This document shows, in pieces, positions 42,698 to 50,791 of a stretch of DNA of 52,145 nt; within the stretch, counting starts at the first letter, position 1; each line of letters begins with the position of its first letter. Made by a program: the position numbers and the translations under genes. Source of the DNA: Prevotellaceae bacterium UBA4372 (lineage in GTDB: Bacteria > Bacteroidota > Bacteroidia > Bacteroidales > Bacteroidaceae); assembly GCA_002391275.1 (NCBI GenBank), contig DGSC01000014.1:67951-120095 (forward strand), read 5' to 3'. The notes under the pieces were generated by a model. That model was not told the origin of the DNA and did no database searches. It saw only the letters and a list, made by a program, of their open reading frames with translations.

Positions 42698-42744
42698 CAT
42701 TCTTCTCCTTCCTTCTTTCCTCATTCTTCATCTCTCATTCCTCT

Positions 42745-43521
42745 ATGAATCCTATCGACAACATTTTCTCAGAGAATACCAATCGCAAGCTCCTCAGCCT
42801 GTACTTCTGCGCCGGTGCACCCACCCTCGACTTCACAGCCGATGTCATCCTTACCCTCCAACGGCGAGGCATCGATTTCATTGAAGTCGGCATACCCTTC
42901 AGTGATCCTCTGGCCGACGGCCCTGTCATACAGGCCGCTGCCACTAAGGCTTTACGCAATGGCATGACGCTCAGCATCCTTTTCCGTCAGCTCGAAGCCA
43001 TCAAAGCGTCGGTGCACATCCCCCTCATACTCATGGGCTACCTCAATCCCATCCTCCATTTCGGCATAGAGGCCTTCTGCCAAGCTTGCGTCCGTTCCGG
43101 CGTCAGCGGCATGATTATCCCCGATCTTCCTTTCGACGATTATCTCGCCGAGGTTAAGCCCGTTGCTGACCGCTACGACCTGCGCGTAATCATGCTCATT
43201 ACCCCTGAAACCAGCGACCAGCGCATACGCCTTATCGATGTCAACACACAAGGCTTCATCTATATGGTCAGTTCAGCCGCCATCACTGGCGCCCAACGCT
43301 CGTTCGACCAGCAGAAGCAAGCTTACTTCCGCCGTATCGATGCCATGCACCTGCGCAATCCTCGTATGATAGGCTTTGGAATCAGCAATCGCCAGACGCT
43401 CGAAGCCGCACAAGCAGCAGCCCAAGGAGCCATTATCGGCTCACGCTTTGTGCAGTTGCTCGACCAAACAGGCAATGCCGACCAAGCCCTCGACCAACTC
43501 TTCGAAGCGCTCAAATCTTAG
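42745..43521 (+). CDS. trpA: Tryptophan synthase alpha subunit
   Basis: Cleaves indole-3-glycerol phosphate and passes indole to TrpB. The catalytic Glu is in DFIEVGIPFSDPLADGPVIQ with the Asp in PLADGP; GMIIPDLPFDDYL and SSAAITGAQRS are present. Length 258 is normal. Last gene of the operon. The 47-base gap before it is a pyrimidine-rich TTCTTCATTC-type filler, and a good terminator follows 171 bases later. Confidence 0.95.
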   Translation: MNPIDNIFSENTNRKLLSLYFCAGAPTLDFTADVILTLQRRGIDFIEVGIPFSDPLADGPVIQAAATKALRNGMTLSILFRQLEAIKASVHIPLILMGYLNPILHFGIEAFCQACVRSGVSGMIIPDLPFDDYLAEVKPVADRYDLRVIMLITPETSDQRIRLIDVNTQGFIYMVSSAAITGAQRSFDQQKQAYFRRIDAMHLRNPRMIGFGISNRQTLEAAQAAAQGAIIGSRFVQLLDQTGNADQALDQLFEALKS

Positions 43522-43692
43522 CAGCTTGCAAGAGAATCAAGTTCTGCTTTCACGAAAGTTGGAGCTTCCTATGAGGACGGCTTTTGAAGAACTGGCGGAC
43601 AGAGGGTACTCCAGAAAAGGGTTAAAGTTTCAGCTCCCGCATTGGTAGACAACGGTCGGAGAAGATAGGACATTGAATAAATATATATAATA

Positions 43693-43721
43693 AAAAAAGC
43701 CACCATTGAGGTGGCTTTTTT
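43693..43721 (+). terminator. Terminator of the trp operon
   Basis: AAAAAAGCCACC / GGTGGCTTTTTT is a perfect 12-bp stem with a 5-base loop and a built-in T run. Between trpA and this hairpin (43522-43692) I see only a short frame, 43571-43648, without support as a gene. Confidence 0.88.
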
Positions 43722-43776
43722 AGTTTGATAAGACAGAAAAGTTGTAGTGTAATTATTGTTAAAAAGATCAGCCTGA

Positions 43777-43808
43777 TTTGTGATTTCTCTGTTTTTAGTC
43801 TACTTTTG
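43777..43808 (+). promoter_or_regulatory. Full -33/-7 promoter of the TonB receptor operon
   Basis: TTTG at 43777-43780, exactly 20 bases, then TACTTTTG at 43801-43808. This is the best match in the window to the Bacteroidetes housekeeping promoter. Transcription should start near 43814, about 28 bases before the ATG. Confidence 0.75.
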
Positions 43809-43841
43809 TGGCCATTTTAGAAAATCTTCAACAAATCATAG

Positions 43842-46208
43842 ATGATGAAAAGGACTATATTGGGATTGCTTATCCTCGTTGTAGCTGTAGCTAATTCTCG
43901 CGCCCAACGAGTAACGGTGAGCGGTTACGTTGCCGACTCGCTGTCGCGCGAAACGCTCATTGGCGCAACCGTTCGCGTGGTCGGGAGCTCCGACGGCACA
44001 ACATCCAACTCCTTTGGTTTCTACAGTCTGACTCTTCCTGCCGGTGAAGCCGTCCTGAGTTATTCCTATTCAGGCTATCAACCTGCAGAGCTACGGCTGA
44101 GCCTACAGCGCGACACGGTTATTAATGTCAGCCTGCGGGCAAAGGACCTGATGCGCGAAGTGGTCGTCGAGGCAGACCGCACGGACGCCGGTCTGTATGC
44201 CACCGGCATGGGCATCACCGACGTTTCCATAAGTCAGATTGAGCATACACCGGCGCTGCTTGGCGAGACTGACGTGATTCGGACGCTGCAGCTACTGCCC
44301 GGCGTGCAATCAGGCACCAACGGGATGGCTGGCCTTTACGTTCGTGGCGGAGCAGGTGACGAGAACCTCATCATGCTCGACGGCGTGCCTGTCTACAAGG
44401 TCGACCATCTGTTTGGCTTCTTCTCGGTGTTCACGCCCGAGGCTATGAAGAAGGTGACGTTCTACAAAAGCTCTTTCCCTGCGCGCTACAACGGCCGCCT
44501 CTCATCAATTGTCGACGTCCGTACACGCGACGGTGATATGCAGCACTACCATGGCACCGCCAGTATAGGTTTGCTAAGCAGCCGCCTGAATTTCGAAGGC
44601 CCGATCATCAAGGACCGCACCTCGTTCAGCCTCTCGGCACGCACCAGCTATTGGAGCTGGGTGGCACGCCCTTTCATGCCCGAGGACTCGAAGTTCGGCT
44701 ATACGTTCTACGACCTTAACGCGAAGCTCAACCACCGCTTCTCCGACCGCGACCGCCTGTATCTTAGCTTCTATCAAGGACAGGACCGCCTCAAAAGCAA
44801 CTTTGAAGACCAGTGGGGCGCACATGATGAATACACTGAACGCTATGGTGACAATATGCACTGGGGCAACACTTTGGCCTCACTTCGCTGGAACCACATC
44901 TTCACCGACCAGCTCTTTGCCAATGCAACGGTTTCGACAAACAATTACAGGATGATACTCAAGAGTTATGACAAGGAGATGGCCCCTGGCGGCGCTGTTG
45001 AGAAAGCTTCGTCGAACTTCCGATCAAGCATTCACGATATGACTGCTCAATTTGACTTTGACTACGACCCCCGTCCCCAGCATCGCATACAATTCGGTGC
45101 TGCCTACACACGGCATAGCTTCCGCCCGGAGAGTATGTCGAACGAAATCTTGGAGTCGGCTACGGGCAAGGTGCAACTTGACACGACTTACACACTGCCT
45201 GCTCATAGCATACCGGCCGATGAACTCATGTTTTATGCTGAGGACAACTGGCGCCTGACACCCACCCTGCAACTGACGCCCGGCCTGGCATATACACTCT
45301 TCCACGTCGACGGTACCACCTATAGCGCCCTGCAGCCTCGCTTGTCTCTGCGGTGGCAGGTGACACAGGATTGGACCGTCAAGGCCGCATACTCTGAGAT
45401 GGCTCAGTACATCCACCTGCTTACATCCATGCCCATAGCCATGCCCACCGACCTGTGGGTGCCTATCACCCGGAATATCAAGCCGGAGCGGGCCAGCCAG
45501 TTCTCGCTGGGCGCCTATTTCACAGGACTTAAGGGATGGGAAGTGTCGGTCGAGGGTTATTACAAAGACCTCCGCAACGTGCTGGAATACCGTGACGGTA
45601 TGAGCTTCTTCGGCTTCTCGGGTTCGTGGGAGAACCTTGTGGCCGTTGGAACAGGACGTGCGGCGGGGCTTGAGTTTCTGCTACGCAAGAACAGCGGCCG
45701 CACTACGGGTTGGCTGGCCTATACACTGGCCAAGAGTACGCGCAAGTTCAGCCGCAACAGCGGAGTGAATGACGGGCATCGCTTCCCCTTCACTTTCGAT
45801 CGTCGACACACGATTAATCTTGTGGTCAATCATAAGTTTTCGAAACGCATCGACCTTGACGGCACCTGGATGTTCCATTCAGGCGAGGCGGCTACCGTGG
45901 CTACCCAAAAAGGCGTAGTAATGAACCCTGACAACGGCACGTTGAAAGAGGTTTACTATGTGCCTTCGCGCAACAACTACCGTCTGCCCTGCAGCCACAC
46001 ACTCTCACTCGGGCTAAACGTGCGTAAGCAACTCAAGTGCAAAGCCGAACGTATCTGGAACGTGAGCATCTACAATGCCTACAATGCCATGAATCCTACG
46101 CTCATCTATCGCAAAACCGACGATTGGGGCGGCTACAGCCACGACAAACTGACGAAGTTCACCCTGCTGCCCTGCATCCCATCGTTCACCCTAACTTATA
46201 AATGGTAA
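43842..46208 (+). CDS. TonB-dependent outer membrane receptor
   Basis: A signal peptide (to about residue 21) precedes a carboxypeptidase-regulatory-like domain (VTVSGYVADSLSRETLIGATVRVVG, about 22-105), a plug domain (LLPGVQSGTNGMAGLYVRGGAGDENLIMLDGVPVYKVDHLFGFFSVF) and a 22-strand barrel ending in the aromatic-terminated strand FTLTYKW. The receptor imports a ligand through the outer membrane using TonB energy. The partner gene is a DUF4249 lipoprotein, not SusD, so the system is not a classic glycan-uptake pair. The ligand is unknown. Confidence 0.9.
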   Translation: MMKRTILGLLILVVAVANSRAQRVTVSGYVADSLSRETLIGATVRVVGSSDGTTSNSFGFYSLTLPAGEAVLSYSYSGYQPAELRLSLQRDTVINVSLRAKDLMREVVVEADRTDAGLYATGMGITDVSISQIEHTPALLGETDVIRTLQLLPGVQSGTNGMAGLYVRGGAGDENLIMLDGVPVYKVDHLFGFFSVFTPEAMKKVTFYKSSFPARYNGRLSSIVDVRTRDGDMQHYHGTASIGLLSSRLNFEGPIIKDRTSFSLSARTSYWSWVARPFMPEDSKFGYTFYDLNAKLNHRFSDRDRLYLSFYQGQDRLKSNFEDQWGAHDEYTERYGDNMHWGNTLASLRWNHIFTDQLFANATVSTNNYRMILKSYDKEMAPGGAVEKASSNFRSSIHDMTAQFDFDYDPRPQHRIQFGAAYTRHSFRPESMSNEILESATGKVQLDTTYTLPAHSIPADELMFYAEDNWRLTPTLQLTPGLAYTLFHVDGTTYSALQPRLSLRWQVTQDWTVKAAYSEMAQYIHLLTSMPIAMPTDLWVPITRNIKPERASQFSLGAYFTGLKGWEVSVEGYYKDLRNVLEYRDGMSFFGFSGSWENLVAVGTGRAAGLEFLLRKNSGRTTGWLAYTLAKSTRKFSRNSGVNDGHRFPFTFDRRHTINLVVNHKFSKRIDLDGTWMFHSGEAATVATQKGVVMNPDNGTLKEVYYVPSRNNYRLPCSHTLSLGLNVRKQLKCKAERIWNVSIYNAYNAMNPTLIYRKTDDWGGYSHDKLTKFTLLPCIPSFTLTYKW

Positions 46209-46212
46209 AGCC

Positions 46213-47253
46213 ATGAAGAAAACGATCTTACTCCTATTGTCTGTGGCATTGACGACCACAGTGGCTTGTGAGCATGACATAGAAATCCGTACCAACGGCG
46301 AACAGCAGCAACTCAGCCTGCACGGCTACCTCTCGGCCGACTCGGCCGTCAATCGTCTCGCTGTTGTGATGACGGGCTTAAAGCAGGCCACGGACGTGCA
46401 TCAGGCTCGTGTGGAAGTCTGCGTCAATGGAGAGTTCCGCGAGAAGTGCAAGGCTGAAGTCGGTGAGGAGGGTCGTCGCTACCTCATCACCACTCCTTTC
46501 CATCCTGGCGACCGTGTGCGCATAGACGTGACGACGACCGATGGTAAGCATCACGCTTACGTAGAGGAAACCGTTCCACAACCCATAAGGGCACTCAAAG
46601 ATGTTACGGCGCAGCTGGTGCAGGAGCATAAGTTCCTGAGCGAATATGGCTACACCGACGAAACAGGTGATGCTTTTGAACTGAAACTGACGCTTGCCGA
46701 CAACCTGGGCTCAAACGATTACTACCGCTTCGCCGCGCCGCTCGTAGAGTCCATGACCGTGCATAGATACTTCGATCCAGAGGAAGGCTACATCGAAGAT
46801 GCCGAGAGTGTGGTGGTGCCGGCACGGTTTGACTGCACTCAGGATCCCATACTCATGGAGGGCAACACCATAAAGCCCAGCAGTGACCTCGATATGCCCA
46901 CCATAGGTAATGTTATCAATCGCTACGGCGTGTTCACCGACAGGCTTTTCCGTGACAGCGAGGCTTCGCTCTGTGTTTATCTGCCATTGACTTTCAGCCT
47001 AAGTCATGCCGATATGAATTACGATTACGGAACCGTTGTCACGCTGCAATCGGGGGTAGCTAAAGTCACCGTTGAGAGTATCACGGAAAGCGAGTACTAT
47101 TACCTAAAAGCGCTGAACACCAGCGAGTCGGAGACCTACGATGAGAATAGCGACTTGACAGGCCCTATACGCCTGCCGTCAAACGTACACGGTGGAACGG
47201 GCTACGTCGGTTTCAGGGCAACAAAGTCGATAGAGTGCATTTTGGCCAAATAG
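46213..47253 (+). CDS. DUF4249 lipoprotein
   Basis: A 346-residue lipoprotein with lipobox Cys 19 (TTTVACEHD). The N-terminal beta domain starts LSLHGYLSADSAVNRLAVVMTGLKQATD and continues ARVEVCVNGEF, as in DUF4249 proteins, followed by a larger beta-rich domain to the end. DUF4249 genes usually sit next to a TonB receptor, as here (4-base gap). It may cap the receptor from outside, by analogy with SusD, but this is inference. Confidence 0.85.
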   Translation: MKKTILLLLSVALTTTVACEHDIEIRTNGEQQQLSLHGYLSADSAVNRLAVVMTGLKQATDVHQARVEVCVNGEFREKCKAEVGEEGRRYLITTPFHPGDRVRIDVTTTDGKHHAYVEETVPQPIRALKDVTAQLVQEHKFLSEYGYTDETGDAFELKLTLADNLGSNDYYRFAAPLVESMTVHRYFDPEEGYIEDAESVVVPARFDCTQDPILMEGNTIKPSSDLDMPTIGNVINRYGVFTDRLFRDSEASLCVYLPLTFSLSHADMNYDYGTVVTLQSGVAKVTVESITESEYYYLKALNTSESETYDENSDLTGPIRLPSNVHGGTGYVGFRATKSIECILAK

Positions 47254-47280
47254 GTATTATATGGGGCTTTTGTTTATTCC

Positions 47281-47687
47281 TTAGCAGTTGCTTCGGAAAT
47301 TGCTGGCGGATGCGACCTCTTGATGTAGGGCATCTATTCTTTGTTGGCGGATGCGGATGTCGGCTTCCATCTCGCGGATGATTTGCAGCCGTGTCTCGTT
47401 AAGCAAGCTGAAGGTTTCGACGTATTTCACCTTGTCGCTGTTCTCCAGTTGCACCTCGAAGTAGGGCAGGAGTGGGCCGTGATGGCGGCTTGAGATGGCC
47501 TTAAAGTCGTTGACGGCAGATTCCTATATCTTGTAGCCCGTCCGATAGGTAGGTAACAGACCACCTCTTCTTCGCGTGGTTTCTTATCGCCCAGGAACCA
47601 CGACACCTTGAAATCGGACTCCAGGCTCTGCTCAGCATTCATCCTTTCTTGCGGCTCTTTGAAAAAATACACCATAGACAGTCTCAT
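47281..47687 (-). pseudogene. Broken gene of unknown family
   Basis: A minus-strand frame opens MRLSMVYFFKEPQERMNAEQ and is clearly protein-like to about VVCYLP (near 47550). It then loses coherence, while a sensible continuation resumes in another frame after an in-frame TAG at 47524-47526: ESAVNDFKAISSRHHGPLLP, then YFEVQLENSDKVKYVETFSL, then a coiled coil to TAA at 47281. One frameshift plus one stop therefore disrupt a protein of about 130 residues. I do not recognise the family. The rest of 47254-47797 holds only a short perfect hairpin, GTGCCTT/AAGGCAC at 47750-47764. Confidence 0.6.
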
Positions 47688-47797
47688 TGTTTTTTATTAC
47701 TTTCGTGGAATAATTCTAAAAAAATGTAGGATGGAGGATTACGGTAACCGTGCCTTGAAGGCACCGTCAGTCAGGTACGCTATCGCTGGCGTTGTGT

Positions 47798-49513
47798 TTA
47801 GAACCCGACCTTTCGTCGCGTGCCCTGGTTGTCGAGGCGTTCGGCGTTGCAGTAGGCTGTCAGGCTCTCCAGGGTGTTGGCCTCGTCGCCGTGTAGTATG
47901 GCGTTGATGGTGGCTTTGCGCGAGATATTCTCGATCTGTCCGCCGCTGAAGTCGTAGCCGCTGGCCAGCACACGGGCGTCGGCATCGTTGAGCGACGGCA
48001 TCATCGTCTGCCAGATGCGCTGACGCACGGCGGCGTCGGGCTTCTCGAAGCAGATCTTGTAGAGGAAACGGCGCTCGAAGGCTGTGTCGAGGTTCTGCGT
48101 CAGGTTGGTCGTGGCTATCATGATGCCGTCGAGTGCCTCCATCTCCTGCAGGATGATGTTCTGGATGGAGTTCTCCATCTTGTCGACGGCGTTTTGCGCC
48201 CCCTGCTTACGGATGCCTATGATGGCATCAGCTTCGTTGAAGAGGAGGATGGGGGAGAGAAAGCATTTTTCATTTTTCACTTTTAACTTTTCATTATCGT
48301 TCGCTTTGCGAACTAGCTCCCGGTAGCGCTCGAACAGCGCTTTGATGTTCTTCTCGGAGTCGCCCACCCATTTGCTCTTGATCTGCGGCACATCGACAAC
48401 CATGATGTCGCGACCCGTGGCGCGTGCCAACTGATAGGCTGTCTCGGTCTTGCCCGTGCCGGGACCGCCGTAGAAGAGGCAAGCGAAGCCGGTGCGGAAC
48501 CCTGTCCGCTTCATGCGTTCGCGAATCTCGGCATATTTCTTGGGTTCGAGCAGCGAGCGCAGCTCGTCCACCTGGCGCTGGTTCTGCTCAACGTAGAACA
48601 TTTCTTTCGGCGTGAGTTCCTTGGCCTTGATGACATCGGCTATCTTCTCCTCTGTCGTTTGCAACTTCATTTCGGCCAGGAGCGTACGTTTGGCGCTCTC
48701 GGTGAGCTTATATCGGTTGGGCGAAGCTATACCATCCTCGCAGAGGTGTTCAATGTGTTTTTGCTCTATGAGTTCGTGCGTGTCGTTGCGTAGCTCAGCC
48801 TTGACTTGGTTGAAAAGGCCTATGTTGGCAAAAACGCCTTCCATCTGTCCGAAGCGGATATCATCGTCTTCGCGGTTGACCAGCAGGTGGCAGAAGAGCA
48901 GAAGCAGCAGCTTGCTGTACCAGCTGACGAATGAAATCTGATTATACTGCCGCACAAAGTCAACCTGTGGATTGTCTGCAAATAGTTCCTTCACCTCTTC
49001 ATACAGGTCCTTCGGCGTGATGGCGTCATCGTTGAGGTCCTCAAAGAGCTGGCCCAAGATTTCGAATAGACCGAAGCAGTCGAGCCCTGTGCGTGGCGGC
49101 AGCTGATAGGCTTCGTTGTGCTTGAGGGCCTTGATGACAGGTGTGGGAATATCAAAGCTGTCCTCCTCCTTGACATCGTGGTAGCGCAGTAGGCGGCGGT
49201 GCACCAGTGCATCGATGTCGTCGAAGTAGCTGAGGATGCGGATATTGCTCACGTCGAGGTGGTGTGCCAGGTCGTCGAAGTCCACGCGGCGCGGCCCTTT
49301 TTCCATGCAGATGGCGAAGAGTATGGCCTGGCGCTCGCTGATGCCAAAGCTTTCGGCCAGCAGCTTAGTCTCTTCGGCCATACCGGCCTTCGCCGTAGCG
49401 CTCAGCTTGGAGTCGCGCGACATCTCCACGATGTTCTCGATAGCGCGCAGCAGCGTCAGATCGCGCTCCACCTTAGTTCTCTTTACTACTTTCGTTTCAA
49501 TTTTCTTTGCCAT
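47798..49513 (-). CDS. AAA ATPase with N-terminal helical domain
   Basis: A 571-residue protein. Residues 1-300 are a helical region with winged-helix-like segments. The AAA domain has Walker A FYGGPGTGKTETAYQLA (about 348-364), pore-like VPQIKSKWVGDSEKNI, Walker B ILLFNEADAIIG (422-433, with Asn where Asp is usual), sensor IATTNLTQNLDTAFERRF and a C-terminal lid. Residues 404-417 (KANDNEKLKVKNEK) come from an intergenic-type filler repeat. Relatives are unfoldase-like AAA proteins of unknown target. It is a lone gene in an accessory region. Confidence 0.85.
   Translation of the reverse strand: MAKKIETKVVKRTKVERDLTLLRAIENIVEMSRDSKLSATAKAGMAEETKLLAESFGISERQAILFAICMEKGPRRVDFDDLAHHLDVSNIRILSYFDDIDALVHRRLLRYHDVKEEDSFDIPTPVIKALKHNEAYQLPPRTGLDCFGLFEILGQLFEDLNDDAITPKDLYEEVKELFADNPQVDFVRQYNQISFVSWYSKLLLLLFCHLLVNREDDDIRFGQMEGVFANIGLFNQVKAELRNDTHELIEQKHIEHLCEDGIASPNRYKLTESAKRTLLAEMKLQTTEEKIADVIKAKELTPKEMFYVEQNQRQVDELRSLLEPKKYAEIRERMKRTGFRTGFACLFYGGPGTGKTETAYQLARATGRDIMVVDVPQIKSKWVGDSEKNIKALFERYRELVRKANDNEKLKVKNEKCFLSPILLFNEADAIIGIRKQGAQNAVDKMENSIQNIILQEMEALDGIMIATTNLTQNLDTAFERRFLYKICFEKPDAAVRQRIWQTMMPSLNDADARVLASGYDFSGGQIENISRKATINAILHGDEANTLESLTAYCNAERLDNQGTRRKVGF
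48264..48295. repeat. Filler repeat inside the AAA ATPase gene
   Basis: CATTTTTCATTTTTCAC followed by TTTTAACTTTTCATT, an AT-rich tract of the kind that fills gaps between genes (compare 50281-50338), here read in frame on the minus strand as residues EKLKVKNEK of the ATPase. Confidence 0.7.
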
Positions 49514-49577
49514 TGTTATTGAAGTTTTAAAGATTCGTGTTTCTCTTGAAATATATTGTACGGAGTAAATTTTCAGA

Positions 49578-49826
49578 TTATGCAGTTGGTTTTACAAATA
49601 CCAGTAGATGCTGATTACGTGAGTTACAGTAGTCATGGCAGAGTCTGTAACCTCTTCGTCGATATTTCCCGATGATATGATCAGCACTTCCCGTTATCGC
49701 ATCCACGATAGTCGTATGATCTGATTTCCTGTATGTCTCCTGTAAATGTTGCTTCCGGCATTCGAACCGCAGTTCTTCTATCTGTTTGTCGCTTAGGTTT
49801 TTGATGTTGTAAGTCTTTATCTTCAT
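49578..49826 (-). CDS. Small hypothetical protein
   Basis: An 82-residue frame: MKIKTYNIKNLSDKQIEELR, then a polar region ending in Lys/Arg/Tyr-rich sequence. The start at 49826 is chosen over 49853 because the latter lies inside an inverted repeat. From about 49690 leftward a second frame (REVLIISSGNIDEEVTDSAM) looks equally protein-like, so the gene may be frameshifted. No family recognised. Confidence 0.4.
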   Translation of the reverse strand: MKIKTYNIKNLSDKQIEELRFECRKQHLQETYRKSDHTTIVDAITGSADHIIGKYRRRGYRLCHDYCNSRNQHLLVFVKPTA

Positions 49827-49837
49827 AACGCAAAAAA

Positions 49838-49873
49838 TTAGAGTTACATTCATAATATAGAACGTAACTCTAA
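49838..49873 (-). terminator. Inverted repeat before the small gene; terminator-like
   Basis: TTAGAGTTAC / GTAACTCTAA, a perfect 10-bp stem with a 16-base loop and A/T runs on both sides. It is 16 bases after the stop of the gene at 49890-50279 and 11 bases before the ATG at 49826. It could terminate the first or act as a leader structure for the second. Confidence 0.6.
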
Positions 49874-49889
49874 AAAATTAATAAAACCT

Positions 49890-50279
49890 TCAACTTTTTT
49901 TCCTCGTTTCCAGAATCTTCAATAGTTGCTCTTTCTTTTTAATTTCATTTTGAATCGTTTGCAGAGCGATGTGCTTATGTGCCAGACTGGACTTCAGATC
50001 GGCTATTGCATAGTCCATAGCCTTCTCTTTTCTGTCGAAGACCTTGTCATAGTCCACTACAGTGCCGTCGGCCAGCGTCAACTCGCACGCCCCCAATGGC
50101 CGAAAATGGTGGTTCGGCGCAAGCTCTTTCTTGCCCATGATGGTCGACTTGCGTATTGCATACTCTGTGGAGGGCGCGAGGTAATACACCACATCGCCCA
50201 CCTGCAGTTCCCGCCCTTGGATTTTGTCCATGAAATAGTTCCTGCTGTAATCTCGTATCGTTGGAATACTTCTTTTCAT
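49890..50279 (-). CDS. Hypothetical protein with C-terminal coiled coil
   Basis: A 129-residue protein: MKRSIPTIRDYSRNYFMDKI, a beta-like middle (LQVGDVVYYLAPSTEYAIRK, GACELTLADGTVVDYDKVFDRKE) that could be a small barrel, and a charged helix or coiled coil at the end (DLKSSLAHKHIALQTIQNEI). ATG 50279 is preferred; the five codons before it are part of ATGAAAAAATGAAAAG-type filler. Family not recognised. Confidence 0.6.
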   Translation of the reverse strand: MKRSIPTIRDYSRNYFMDKIQGRELQVGDVVYYLAPSTEYAIRKSTIMGKKELAPNHHFRPLGACELTLADGTVVDYDKVFDRKEKAMDYAIADLKSSLAHKHIALQTIQNEIKKKEQLLKILETRKKS

Positions 50280-50280
50280 T

Positions 50281-50338
50281 TTTTCATTAGCCACTTTTCA
50301 CTCTTTCACTTTTCATTGGTAATCTTCATTCTTCATTC
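50281..50338. repeat. TTTTCACTTTTCATT filler
   Basis: A pyrimidine-rich run built from variations of CACTTTTCA, CTTTCACTTTTCATT and CTTCATTCTTCATTC, filling the space between two minus-strand genes. It matches the tract inside the AAA ATPase gene and resembles the trpF-trpA spacer. Confidence 0.65.
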
Positions 50339-50350
50339 TCCCAGGCCGCC

Positions 50351-50569
50351 TTACGCCGCGAGGGCGAAGGCTGGGGACTGGGTGAGGTGGAAGTGTTTGG
50401 TGAAGAGGGTGATGATGGATGAGGTCTGGTGGAAAGTGAGGTCGTAGAGGGTGATGGAGTGGTGGGTGTTGTTGAGGGTGTGATCGATGGTGAAGCGCAG
50501 GTCCTTGTTCTGGAAGTAGGTGAAGAACTTGTTGAAGAGGGTAGTGGAGGAGGTGATGATGGTTGTCAT
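50351..50569 (-). CDS. Small Thr/Phe/His-rich protein
   Basis: A 72-residue frame, MTTIITSSTTLFNKFFTYFQ, through DLRFTIDHTLNNTHHSITLY, to LTQSPAFALAA. Codon third positions are strongly biased to C (ACC, ATC, TTC, CTC, CAC), which suggests genuine coding and perhaps high expression. No signal peptide and no recognised family. The start is placed at 50569, seven bases downstream of a large inverted repeat. Confidence 0.5.
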   Translation of the reverse strand: MTTIITSSTTLFNKFFTYFQNKDLRFTIDHTLNNTHHSITLYDLTFHQTSSIITLFTKHFHLTQSPAFALAA

Positions 50570-50576
50570 AGTGATG

Positions 50577-50623
50577 AATTTTTTGAAGTACATGTATAAT
50601 ATAGTATGTACCTTCAAAAAATT
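50577..50623. promoter_or_regulatory. Large inverted repeat just upstream of the small gene
   Basis: AATTTTTTGAAG / CTTCAAAAAATT pair perfectly over 12 bp and, after one bulged base, TACAT / ATGTA add five more, leaving a 12-base AT loop. It ends seven bases from the ATG at 50569. It could be a terminator, a leader hairpin controlling translation, or a protein site. Confidence 0.6.
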
Positions 50624-50653
50624 TAATCGAATGAGCGATTTTTTTTGAAAAAA

Positions 50654-50678
50654 CTCCTATGCCGTGAAAGCATAGGAG
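50654..50678 (-). terminator. Minus-strand terminator
   Basis: CTCCTATGC / GCATAGGAG with a 7-base loop; on the minus strand it is followed by TTTTTTC. It would end transcripts from the gene remnant at 50792-51031. Confidence 0.75.
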
Positions 50679-50791
50679 GTTGAAATAGGGGATTATCAAA
50701 TCCGATTGGATGAAACGAATTGAATTGAATGCCAATTGACTAAATGACGGGCGAAGCAGGGACCTGGCTATTCCTCAAGCAGGTTGGAACT

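Noticed and set aside
43571..43648. 25-codon frame after trpA
   Set aside because: No start context or resemblance to a known leader; more likely untranslated tail of the trp mRNA.
47731..47907. Plus-strand frame starting MEDYGNRALKAPS after a TACTTTCG-like box
   Set aside because: It quickly runs antisense through the end of the AAA ATPase gene and loses protein-like composition.
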